Below are positions 45,462-52,878 of a DNA stretch of 64,000 nt, piece after piece. The notes under the pieces were generated by a model that had not been told where the DNA came from, made no database searches, and saw nothing but the letters and a program-made list of their open reading frames with translations. Source of the DNA: DATBAK01 sp038240075 (GTDB lineage Bacteria; Actinomycetota; Acidimicrobiia; IMCC26256; PALSA-610). The stretch covers positions 1 to 64,000 of the forward strand of contig JBBSEC010000004.1 of the NCBI GenBank assembly GCA_038240075.1, read 5' to 3'. Both the position numbers and the translations under genes were made by a program. How positions within the stretch are numbered: position 1 is the stretch's first letter; each line of letters begins with the position of its first letter.

Positions 45462-45702
45462 CGTTGACTCCTTGATCGGGAAACCGGAACACGACAACGC
45501 CGACGCGATCCGGTCTCATGGACTGCGCGACACGCTTCCGAACGGGTTGCGTACCTCTGTGTGCCAATGAACACCCGCGATCGGAACCAGAATCTGCGAA
45601 ACATGCGTGACGCCACGGAAATGTCGCTGCGCGCACGGTCCGCGACAGCAAACGCTCGAGATTTCTGCGGCGGCGATCCTCTGACCAGGACCGGTGAGCG
45701 CA

Positions 45703-45755
45703 TTGGTGGGTGTCTTGGTGAGTCACTTCGACCGTTTGGTGGGTGTCTTGGTGAG
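45703..45755 (+). repeat. Iteron-like repeats, copies B and C (direct)
   Basis: Two direct copies begin at 45703 and 45736, 33 bp apart (about three helical turns), and share 24 identical bases. The core is TTGGTGGG-N4-TTGGTGAG: two half-sites 12 bp apart inside each copy. Confidence 0.85.
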
Positions 45756-45987
45756 TCACCACGCTCGGGCAGGGGCCGACGACCTGCGCGTGCGATCGAG
45801 CAGCGAGACCACCGGCGGAGGCGCGTCGAGTCGCACGATTCCGTCGCCGACGCGGCGCCGCTCGGGCCCGCGGGCCATCGAAACCGGCCGCGTTCGAGCG
45901 CGTGCTCGTCGCACGATCGCGACTCACCAGGAACCGTCCGCTGGTTCCGCTTTGCGGAACCACCATGTGTGCTCTACCTAGTCATCG

Positions 45988-46007
45988 CTCACCAACAACC
46001 CCACCAA
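45988..46007 (-). repeat. Iteron-like repeat, copy D (reverse)
   Basis: The minus strand reads TTGGTGGG-GTTG-TTGGTGAG. Both 8-bp half-sites are intact and only the 4-bp spacer differs from copies B and C, as expected if the half-sites are what a protein reads. Confidence 0.7.
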
Positions 46008-46745
46008 ACATTCCTCGCCCGCGATGAAGAAATTCGTTCCGATCGTGCTCTCCGATTCGCACACATGACCGTGAACGAATCACGTCGCGCCTCCGCCATC
46101 GATCTCAGCCCCGTCCGACACCGACGACGCCCGCGACGATCTCCGCGTCGTCGTCCGCCTCGTCCGACACCGAGTCAGCGAATGCCGCACCCACGATCGC
46201 CGTCCGGCGTCCGCCGGTTCCACACAGTGAAACCGGCAAGTCTGTGCCCACTTTTGACAACGTGTCAGAGCCTCGCGGGAGCCTCGACGACGACGGTGTC
46301 GAGACACACGAGGCCGATGATCGAGTGCTTCGATGCGCGGCACCGAACTCGAGGAAGTCGGGCGACGCGACGTCTCCGAGCGTCAGGGGACTCGCGATCA
46401 CAGTGTCCGGTCTCGATCGTGCCGACGATGTCCCGCCGACCGCCGTCGTCTCACGAGAGCCAGGACGTGCAGGCGCCGGCTTCGCTCACGCTGCCGCGAC
46501 GTGCGGGGCCAAGCCAATGCGCCCGCCCGCACAGCGAATCCTCAGGAAACCCAGTTGAGGATCGCGTTGAGGATCTCGGGTGCCGTGAGCTCATCATTCG
46601 GTCGGTCGGGAAATGTCCGACGATCCCCGGCCCAGCCGAGCAGCAGTTCAGTACGGTGAGCGCGCACGGGATCGAACTCCGATGCGCTCAAACGTGCCCT
46701 CGATTCCCGCGCGTCCATGCGCCCAGACTGCCCGCTCGGTGCTCG

Positions 46746-47450
46746 TCATGCGAGAGCAGATCCGTCGTGTCGGTGCGCGTCGAGGAAGGCATCGACGTCG
46801 CGTTGCGCCGCTCGTTTGATTTCCTGGTAGTCGACGTACTCGAGGTCGTCGAGGTCATCGAGGTCGCCAAGATCGATCTCGAACACGTCGATGCCGGCGA
46901 GTTTCTGCTCGTAGTCGGTGTGGCGGTGGCGGATGTAAGCCCGAGCGGCCAGCGCCGCCCGCTCTTCCAAAGGCAACGTTGCTGTCCGCCCAACGCGGCC
47001 GCTGCCGACCACGGCGGCCTGCTCCGCGGCGCCGACCGCGATCTCTTCCGCCAGCGCGGCGTGCTCGGCCGTGAAGTCAAGCCAGGCTCGCACGGCGGCG
47101 GCGAATTCGTCCCGGTAGCGGACCTCGCCGCGCTCGCGTTGCCGAGCGCCAGCGACACGCTGCTTCGCGCGTCGCTCCGCCGTCTTCTCGGCTTCCTTCT
47201 GCGCCGTCGAGATCGTCGTCGCCGGCGCGAGCAGGCCGAGACTGCGACGATGCGGACGGTTCCGGCCCCGAGGCTGCCACAACAACCAGAAGACACCCGC
47301 CGCTTTCACTTGACGGGTGACGAACGCCTCACCGGTCGGCAGTTGCTCCCACCCATCGGGTATCTCGAGCGCACCGTGCTCAGGGTTCCAGAGTCCGTCT
47401 CTGGTGTCATACACGTCGAGATTCAGCTCGGCAGGGTCGTCGGCACCCAT
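46746..47450 (-). CDS. DUF2293-like protein
   Basis: 234 residues from ATG 47450. GWEQLPTGEAFVTRQVKAAG, the GRNRPHRRSLGLLAPATTI segment and GSGRVGRTATLPLEERAALA followed by AYIRHRHTDYEQKL match the DUF2293 pattern as I remember it. The domain has no established function. The C-terminus is acidic (IDVFEIDLGDLDDLDDLEYV). An upstream extension to 47762 reads as non-coding. The neighbouring integrase gene shares its strand but is 500 nt away. Confidence 0.7.
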   Translation of the reverse strand: MGADDPAELNLDVYDTRDGLWNPEHGALEIPDGWEQLPTGEAFVTRQVKAAGVFWLLWQPRGRNRPHRRSLGLLAPATTISTAQKEAEKTAERRAKQRVAGARQRERGEVRYRDEFAAAVRAWLDFTAEHAALAEEIAVGAAEQAAVVGSGRVGRTATLPLEERAALAARAYIRHRHTDYEQKLAGIDVFEIDLGDLDDLDDLEYVDYQEIKRAAQRDVDAFLDAHRHDGSALA

Positions 47451-47555
47451 CCCCCAAAGTCTTGCCGCGAACACCACCCCCGAGACAAGCGCCACACGCG
47501 AAATGCCCGCCCCGTCGGGCTCGCATAACGAGCTCCGACCGGGCAATATGGGCGG

Positions 47556-47750
47556 GTGGCAGTGGAGCAGGGAGATGCCCCGACGACGGCGCGCCCTGCC
47601 GAATTTCAGTCCGTACAACTTCGTTGCGCGTTCTGCGAACAGCGGGTAGCCGCGCACCACGGAGTGGCCGGAAAGGCGTTCATCTGCTTCGATTGCGTCG
47701 ACGCGATCAACCGATTTCGAGCCGAGTCGTCGGGCTCCTCCGCCGGGTAG
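47556..47750 (+). CDS. Small ClpX-type zinc-finger protein
   Basis: 64 residues from GTG 47556, divergent from the DUF2293-like gene. LRCAFCEQRVAAHHGVAGKA then FICFDCVDAINRF gives a CxxC...CxxC pattern spaced like the zinc finger of ClpX, but no ATPase part follows. Stand-alone fingers of this type may bind peptides or act as adaptors. The gene is short and could be spurious, yet the four-Cys spacing argues for it. Confidence 0.55.
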   Translation: MAVEQGDAPTTARPAEFQSVQLRCAFCEQRVAAHHGVAGKAFICFDCVDAINRFRAESSGSSAG

Positions 47751-47950
47751 AGCGCGGACCACTGCATACAGATCTGTAGATATTCCGGTAATCGGTGATG
47801 TTGGCGACCCTGATACGCGCCGTCGTTCACGATTGTCCGGCGTAGCGGCTGACTCGCTACAACGCGTCGCTACCGGTCGCGGTTATGCGCACGGTCAGCA
47901 TTCGGGACGCCGGAGACAGCCGATCGCGTGAGCCCGATCTCGAGCGGCGT

Positions 47951-49114
47951 TCAGTTCCGGCCACCTCCGCGCGCTTGCCGATCGAGCAGCGCGCCGCGCA
48001 GATCCGCGGCGTCTTGGTCGGTGGCTTCGACAAAGTGCGAGTAGATGTTGAGCGTGGTCGCGGAATTGGAGTGTCCGAGGCGCCCGGACACGGTTCGCAC
48101 GGACACGCCGGCGGCGATGAGCCGCGTGGCCACATAGTGGCGCATGTCGTGCAGACGAACGTGTTCGAGACCGACTCGGCTGCGCAGGCGCGCGAAACGC
48201 TGCGTCGCCGAGTTCGGTTGCCAGGGTGCCGACCCGTCGGCCTCGTACGAGAACACGTAGCCATCCGTGCCGAGTGCAACACCGCACGCGGCCGCGGTTT
48301 TCTCGCAACGAGCTCGATGCTCCGACAATGCATCGACGGTCCCGATGTCGAGCGCGATCCGCCGCGCCTGATGCGTCTTCGTGTCTTTCTCGACGACCCC
48401 GCCACCGCCGTTCACAACGCTGCGCGAGATGAGCACCGCCCGGCCGTCGAAATCGATCGACTTCCACCGCAGACCGAGCAGCTCTCCGCGCCGAGCACCG
48501 GTCGCGGCAGCGAGACGAACGAACATCGCGAAGTCAGGATCGTCTCGCTCGCAGAAGTCGAGCAGCGTCGCGACGTCGTCCGGCGTCGGTGGCCGCGGCT
48601 CGATCTTCATGGTGCGCGGCGGCGTGGCGTTGATCGCGGGATTCGTGGCCAGCCAGCCCCATCGCACTCCCTGTTGGAGGGAAGCGCGGACGATGTTGTG
48701 CATGCGTCGCACCGTGCGCGGAGCGAGCGGCTTGCCGTCGCGGCCGCCGCCCTTGCGCATCGCCGCGTAGAACTGGTCGAGCTTCACCGCGGTGATCTTC
48801 CGCAGTGCCACCCGGCCGAGCGCCGGCAACACGTAGGCGTCGCAGTACCACTCGGTCACCTGCAGCGTGCTCGGCGACCAGTCGGGGCCTGCGGTTTCGA
48901 GCCACTTGGCGATCAGGTCGCCGAGCGTCGCGCTTGTGGCCACCTGTTCGCCCTGGCCCGCCGACACCAGCAGCTTGGCCAACTCGGCCTCGGCGTGCTT
49001 CTTCGTGCCCCGCACCGTGCGGGTGACGTGACGCCGACGGCCGGTGATCGGATCGTCGCCGCCGGACACGATCAGCTGCCAGCTCTCGCCCCGCTTTCGG
49101 AGGTATCCACGCAT
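47951..49114 (-). CDS. Tyrosine-type site-specific integrase
   Basis: 387 residues from ATG 49114; the frame upstream runs through the candidate arm site and is not coding. The N-terminal arm domain (RGYLRKRGESWQLIV) is followed by the SAM-like core-binding domain and the catalytic domain: Arg209 (TGARRGELLGL), His322/Arg325 (LHDMRHYVATRL), His348 (GRLGHSN) and Tyr358 (NIYSHF). All residues are present, so it is probably active. It reads away from the tRNA-Ala gene 100 bp upstream, the usual place of an integrase that uses the tRNA as attB. Confidence 0.95.
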   Translation of the reverse strand: MRGYLRKRGESWQLIVSGGDDPITGRRRHVTRTVRGTKKHAEAELAKLLVSAGQGEQVATSATLGDLIAKWLETAGPDWSPSTLQVTEWYCDAYVLPALGRVALRKITAVKLDQFYAAMRKGGGRDGKPLAPRTVRRMHNIVRASLQQGVRWGWLATNPAINATPPRTMKIEPRPPTPDDVATLLDFCERDDPDFAMFVRLAAATGARRGELLGLRWKSIDFDGRAVLISRSVVNGGGGVVEKDTKTHQARRIALDIGTVDALSEHRARCEKTAAACGVALGTDGYVFSYEADGSAPWQPNSATQRFARLRSRVGLEHVRLHDMRHYVATRLIAAGVSVRTVSGRLGHSNSATTLNIYSHFVEATDQDAADLRGALLDRQARGGGRN

Positions 49115-49131
49115 GCGGGCGAAGCTAACTC

Positions 49132-49150
49132 GGTTGACAAATTGTTGACA
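49132..49150. promoter_or_regulatory. Candidate integrase arm-type site (right end)
   Basis: GGTTGACAAATTGTTGACA matches 42984-43002 in 18 of 19 positions. It lies between the integrase start and the tRNA, 67 bp from the att core. Two direct TTGACA words 11 bp apart are kept in both copies. Confidence 0.5.
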
Positions 49151-49216
49151 AGACCATCCGGCGGCCCGGCACTGGGCGGTCCGACCGGACATTCGGGCCT
49201 CTGAACTGGACTTTCT

Positions 49217-49293
49217 TGGTGGAGGTGATGGGACTTGAACCCACGACTTCTACGTTGCGAACGTAGCGCTCTACCGGGCTGAGCTACACCCCC
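49217..49293 (-). tRNA. tRNA-Ala(CGC)
   Basis: 77 nt with encoded CCA. Acceptor GGGGGTG pairs with CACCTCC, including a G3-U70 wobble, the hallmark of tRNA-Ala. The D-stem is GCTC/GAGC and the anticodon stem CTACG/CGTAG, with loop TTCGCAA (anticodon CGC, reads GCG). The T-arm is GTGGG-TTCAAGT-CCCAT. The 3' half is the attB of the integration hotspot to its left. It remains intact because the element restored the 3' end on integration. Confidence 0.97.
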
Positions 49294-49422
49294 CGGAACC
49301 GATGAGGCTAGCAAAGCGTCTCTCGGGCCCAACGGGTCGGATCGGTGATTGATGGACCGTCAATACCCGTGAGAGGCATTGGATGTCCATCGAACGCCGC
49401 GCAGCCCGCGACCCGGGGCGCG

Positions 49423-50064
49423 TCAGGCGCGTTGCGAGCCGGTGGCGGCGTCGATGGAGGCCTGGAGGCGAGACGCGACGATCGTGGTGGTGAGGTCGCC
49501 GCGGGTGCGCTCGAGGACGGCGCGCAACGCGTCGGTGGTCCGGCGCAGGCCGCCGGTCACGACGTCGGGGTAGTCGATCGTGGCGAGCACCGAGTAGACG
49601 TCGTCCATCGCGGCCATCAACGACTCACCGCGCTCGAGCTCGCCGCGCCGCAGGCAGTCGAGCACCTGGCGCCGCAGCTCGCTCGCAGCTTCCGCCATGC
49701 CGTTGAGGTACGCCGACGCGTCGACACCGAGCTCGTCGGCACCGGGGAGCGCGTCGCCACGCACGAGCGCGAGCGTCAGCCACGCCTCCACGACCTCTTT
49801 GCGCGCGTCGTGAATCGGACCGTTGCCGCGCAGGTCGGGCTGCGACGTGAGCGCGGCGTCGGCCTGCGCGAGCTGCGCGCGGGCGTCGCCGGCGAGGTCG
49901 GCCGCGTTGTCGAACTCGCCGCGATGCGTCGCGCGGATCGAAGCGGCTGACGACTGGATCGCCCGCCGCGACGCGCTGAGCACCACCTCACGCGCCTGAT
50001 GCTTCTCTTCGAGCGTCTGCCGGCACGCCGCGCCGATCGCAGCGATCTCGGCGGCCCGCTCCAT
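49423..50064 (-). CDS. Translin-like protein
   Basis: 213 residues, all helical. The C-terminal half has YLNGMAEAASELRRQVLDCL, YSVLATIDYPDVVTGGLRRT and LRAVLERTRGDLT, which matches the translin family signature (GELRR, DYPD...GLRR, ERTRGDL). Translins bind RNA and DNA, and archaeal and bacterial members are little studied. Some are mis-annotated as haloacid dehalogenases. It follows the SepX-like gene by 11 nt and is probably cotranscribed with it. Confidence 0.8.
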   Translation of the reverse strand: MERAAEIAAIGAACRQTLEEKHQAREVVLSASRRAIQSSAASIRATHRGEFDNAADLAGDARAQLAQADAALTSQPDLRGNGPIHDARKEVVEAWLTLALVRGDALPGADELGVDASAYLNGMAEAASELRRQVLDCLRRGELERGESLMAAMDDVYSVLATIDYPDVVTGGLRRTTDALRAVLERTRGDLTTTIVASRLQASIDAATGSQRA

Positions 50065-50075
50065 CAGCGGGAAGG

Positions 50076-50678
50076 CTACGAAGACGCCGTGCGGCGCAGC
50101 GCGTACGCGGCAACCGGACGCGGGCGAACCTGCGGCAGGTAGTGCACCGTGCGCTTGCGGTCGACGCCGTTGTTCTTGAACCAGAGCATGCCGACGACGT
50201 AGCCGAGCAGCGCCACATCACACAGGATCTGCAGTCCCCACAGCGCGCTCGCACCAATCGCGGACGCGACCGCGGCCGTGAGCATCGTGGTGGTGAACAG
50301 CACCGTGACGACCTCGCGGCGACGGCGCGCCGAGCGCTCCGCGGCCCGCGTGCGCATCGGTTCGACGGGGCCGGTCAACGCGGCCGGGGTTCGGCTCACG
50401 CGCGCGGTTCGGCGGCGAGCGTCGAGCGGGGCACCGACACGAGGCATCGGCGCGAGGGCGGCGTGCGGACCCTGGGTCACACGACCCTGCTTCGCGAGCG
50501 AAGCGGCACGCGCACGCCCGCCGCGACGCGAGTGCGAACGGGCGAGCACACCGAGGCGATTCTGGAAGTCACCGATCGAGTCGCCGCGGTTCCGGGAGTC
50601 GTTTCGCGCCCTCAACACGGGAGGGACGAGAACGACGATCCAGGCGACCGCAAGGACTCCGAGAAACAATTTCGGCAA
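50076..50678 (-). CDS. sepX: SepX/GlpR-like divisome membrane protein
   Basis: About 200 residues from TTG 50678, with AAAGGAG just upstream; TTG 50669 is an alternative. There is one N-terminal helix (LFLGVLAVAWIVVLVPPVLR), an Arg-rich disordered middle, and two C-terminal helices (VVTVLFTTTMLTAAVASAIG; LQILCDVALLGYVVGMLWF). This architecture and the neighbourhood (galU, moeA, moa genes) match SepX/GlpR of Streptomyces and Corynebacterium, which support FtsZ-ring assembly. The name rests on architecture and context. Confidence 0.6.
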   Translation of the reverse strand: MPKLFLGVLAVAWIVVLVPPVLRARNDSRNRGDSIGDFQNRLGVLARSHSRRGGRARAASLAKQGRVTQGPHAALAPMPRVGAPLDARRRTARVSRTPAALTGPVEPMRTRAAERSARRRREVVTVLFTTTMLTAAVASAIGASALWGLQILCDVALLGYVVGMLWFKNNGVDRKRTVHYLPQVRPRPVAAYALRRTASS

Positions 50679-50859
50679 GACTCCTTTGCCCCTCTCCGGA
50701 TCGACGACGTTATTGCCGGGCGCGCGAAAACGGGTGGACCCCGGCTGGCGACAGTCTTGCGCCCAGTCGGGGGCACGAGTCAAACCCCCACCCTCTGACC
50801 TGCAGCGATTCCGAATCGTCAGTCGAAAATCGGTCGCGCGCGGTTGCTGAGAGGCGTCC

Positions 50860-50874
50860 GAGACGGCCCGTCTC
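50860..50874. terminator. Hairpin at the end of moaC
   Basis: On the minus strand GAGACGG-G-CCGTCTC forms a perfect 7-bp stem that overlaps the moaC stop (50873-50875). There is no U-run. The 194 nt between moaC and the SepX-like gene otherwise show no gene and should hold that gene's promoter. Confidence 0.45.
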
Positions 50875-51376
50875 AGAGGTCGAAGTCGTCGGGGCCCGAC
50901 TTCGGGCGGCGCCACGTTCCGGAGCGCCCGCCGTTCTTCTCCCAGAGCTGCAGCTCGCCGATCGTCATCGAGCGGTCGATCGACTTGCACATGTCGTAGA
51001 TCGTGAGCGCCGCGATCGTGCACGCGGTCATCGCTTCCATCTCGACACCGGTGCGATCGATCGTGTCGACCTGGGTCTCGATCTCGACGTGGCTGTCTTC
51101 GATGCGGAAGTTCACGTAGACGGAACCGACCAGCAGCGGATGGCACAGCGGCAGCAGGTTCGAGGTCTGTTTCGCAGCCTGGATGCCCGCGACCCGCGCG
51201 ACGGCGAACACGTCACCCTTCGTGATCGCGCCGGACGCGATCGCGGAGACGGTGTTGGACTCCATGTAGACCCGGCAGCGCGCCACCGCCCTGCGGTGCG
51301 TCGCGTCCTTGGAGGTCACGTCGACCATCCGGGCACGTCCGAGCGGGTCGAGGTGGGTGAACTCCGAGGCGGGCAT
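50873..51376 (-). CDS. moaC: Cyclic pyranopterin monophosphate synthase MoaC
   Basis: 167 residues from ATG 51376; an in-frame TTG at 51385 is unlikely. MVDVTSKDATHRRAVARCRV opens the family, NLLPLCHPLLVGSVYVNFRI is the active-site loop, and GVEMEAMTACTIAALTIYDM is the strongest signature. With MoaA it turns GTP into cyclic pyranopterin monophosphate, the first intermediate of molybdenum cofactor. It lies 57 nt downstream of moaA. Confidence 0.97.
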   Translation of the reverse strand: MPASEFTHLDPLGRARMVDVTSKDATHRRAVARCRVYMESNTVSAIASGAITKGDVFAVARVAGIQAAKQTSNLLPLCHPLLVGSVYVNFRIEDSHVEIETQVDTIDRTGVEMEAMTACTIAALTIYDMCKSIDRSMTIGELQLWEKNGGRSGTWRRPKSGPDDFDL

Positions 51377-51433
51377 GGGACTCAAGTCTACGACCGGTAC
51401 CCGGCCCGGCCCCGGAAGCTCGCTCCGACGGGG

Positions 51434-52504
51434 CTATCCGCCGATCTGGCTCATCGAGCGGCCGGGACGGATGAAGTCGACCTGCCCGATCCGGTGGCCG
51501 GCCCACTTCGTGCCCACCGCCGCGACGAGCGCCTCGGCCAGCCGGTCGTCGAGCGCTTCATCGTCGTGATCGGGGTCGTCGAGGCCGCCGGGACCGCGCA
51601 CGAGCGAGCGGAGATCGGTCTCGTCGAGTGCGAACAGGCACGTGCGCAGCTTGCCCTCGGCCGTGAGCCGCACCCGGTCGCAGTTGTCGCAGAACGGCTC
51701 GGTCACCGACGCGATGACGCCGACGTCGCCGATCCCGTCGCGGTAGCGGTACCGCGCCGCGGGCTCGATGTGGCCGCCCGGGGTCTCGATGTCGACCTCG
51801 ACCGTCGGCGTGGGCTCGAGCGGGAAGACCGCGTCGATGCGCTCGAGGATCTCGGCCGCAGGCACCACCTTGTCGCGGCTCCAGGCCTCGTCGGCGTCGA
51901 GGGGCATGAACTCGATGAAGCGCATGCCGACGCCCTTCTCCCGCCCGAACGCGGCGAGGTCGACGACCTCGGTGTCGTTGACGCCCCGCATCACGACGCA
52001 GTTGACCTTCACGGGCCGCATCCCCGCGTCGAGCGCGGCATCGATGCCGGCCAGCACCCGGTCGAGCTCGTCGCGGCGGGTGAGAGCGAGGAACACATCC
52101 CGGCGGAGGGAGTCGAGGGAGACGTTGACCCGCTCGAGCCCGGCCGCGGCGAGGTCGTGCGCGGCCTCGGGGAGCTTCACCCCGTTGGTGGTCAGCGCCA
52201 GGTCGACGCCCAACGGAGCCAGCAGCTCGATCAGACGGACGATGTGGGCCCGGATGAGCGGCTCACCGCCGGTGAGGCGGATCGACTCGAAGCCGAACCG
52301 GGTGACGCACACGCGGGCGATCCGGGCGATCTCCTCATAGGTGAGGAGCTGATCGCGGGGCAGCCAGTCCATGCCTTCGGACGGCATGCAGTAGGTGCAG
52401 CGGAAATTGCACCGGTCGGTGATCGAGATGCGCAGGTCCCGGACGCGGCGCGCGTGGGCGTCGACAATGGGAACCGGGGTGCCTACCGGTTCGCTCGCAA
52501 TCAT
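51434..52504 (-). CDS. moaA: GTP 3',8-cyclase MoaA (radical SAM)
   Basis: 356 residues from ATG 52504; GTG 52525 is in frame. C32, C36 and C39 in CNFRCTYC bind the SAM cluster. The C-terminal second cluster ligands lie in CDNCDRVRLTAEGKLRTC, and the chain ends in the conserved Gly-Gly needed for activity. It starts the molybdenum cofactor pathway together with MoaC. It is separated from moeA by a 374-nt leader. Confidence 0.97.
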   Translation of the reverse strand: MIASEPVGTPVPIVDAHARRVRDLRISITDRCNFRCTYCMPSEGMDWLPRDQLLTYEEIARIARVCVTRFGFESIRLTGGEPLIRAHIVRLIELLAPLGVDLALTTNGVKLPEAAHDLAAAGLERVNVSLDSLRRDVFLALTRRDELDRVLAGIDAALDAGMRPVKVNCVVMRGVNDTEVVDLAAFGREKGVGMRFIEFMPLDADEAWSRDKVVPAAEILERIDAVFPLEPTPTVEVDIETPGGHIEPAARYRYRDGIGDVGVIASVTEPFCDNCDRVRLTAEGKLRTCLFALDETDLRSLVRGPGGLDDPDHDDEALDDRLAEALVAAVGTKWAGHRIGQVDFIRPGRSMSQIGG

Positions 52505-52878
52505 GCTCACCGGCTCGGCCTTCACGTACTCAGCGTACGGTGCGCCGCACCAGGGTGGAACCGCCGCCTCTGCGGCGGTGGAAAGTTCGTGGCTCCGGGG
52601 TCGGGTTCGCTCTGACTCCCCGCCGGCTCAGCGACCAACTGCTGCCATTGCGGATCAACATCTCCCCGGGTGCGTTCACGGCGCCCCAGCCCGGCAGCCG
52701 CTCGCACAACGCCACGTCTTTGTTACTTGCCTCCCTGGTGTTGCTCCGCCCGCCCTGGCGGTTGGTGGAGCCAAGGAAGTTGTACCACGCAGAGTGGGCA
52801 TCGTCCAGGGTCAAACGGCCTATCTCTCACACCTGGTGGCAAATCGGCCGCTTGTGCACTCGCGCGCCGCGCGCGGGG
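52505..52878 (-). promoter_or_regulatory. Long moaA leader with possible RNA structure
   Basis: There is no convincing gene here. On the minus strand CCCTGG (52810-52805) can pair with CCAGGG (52758-52753), enclosing two hairpins: CCAC/GTGG (52797-52785) and TTGG/CCAA (52774-52762). The competing pair GCTCC (52771-52767)/GGAGC (52747-52743) would exclude the outer stem. A-rich unpaired stretches are unlike the surrounding coding DNA. A molybdenum cofactor riboswitch sits at this place in other bacteria, but I cannot match its consensus from memory. Confidence 0.4.

Larger units (their letters stand above)
45462..46745. other. Low-coding stretch of the element, no gene supported
   Basis: Several open frames exist on both strands but none shows a family motif, a good ribosome-binding site or the codon pattern of its neighbours. 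Three iteron-like repeats lie in the first part (45703-45722, 45736-45755, 45988-46007). Actinobacterial elements often carry replication genes at this place; a decayed copy is possible but I cannot show it. Confidence 0.5.
42837..49261. mobile_element. Integrative element in tRNA-Ala(CGC)
   Basis: About 6.4 kb between two 43-bp identical repeats, one inside the intact tRNA-Ala. It carries an integrase next to the tRNA, an excisionase-like HTH protein, a DUF2293-like protein, an AbiEi/AbiEii-like pair and a stretch of low coding density with repeats. There is no conjugation or phage structural gene, so it would be a small genomic island or satellite mobilised by others. The integrase is full length with all catalytic residues, so excision may still occur. 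Confidence 0.85.

Noticed and set aside
45454..45981. Frames with VTHQDTHQ or VGVLVSH peptide repeats
   Set aside because: The peptide repeats come from the DNA repeats at 45703 and 45736 in both directions. The rest of the frames has no coding character.
40729..49261. Prophage or ICE
   Set aside because: No capsid, terminase, portal, relaxase or mating-pair genes are present; only integration functions and small cargo.
52530..52814. A 94-aa frame with a tmRNA-tag-like ASNKDVAL stretch in the moaA leader
   Set aside because: There is no stop after the tag-like residues, no tRNA-like ends and no tmRNA pairing; the match is short. As a protein it has no family motif.
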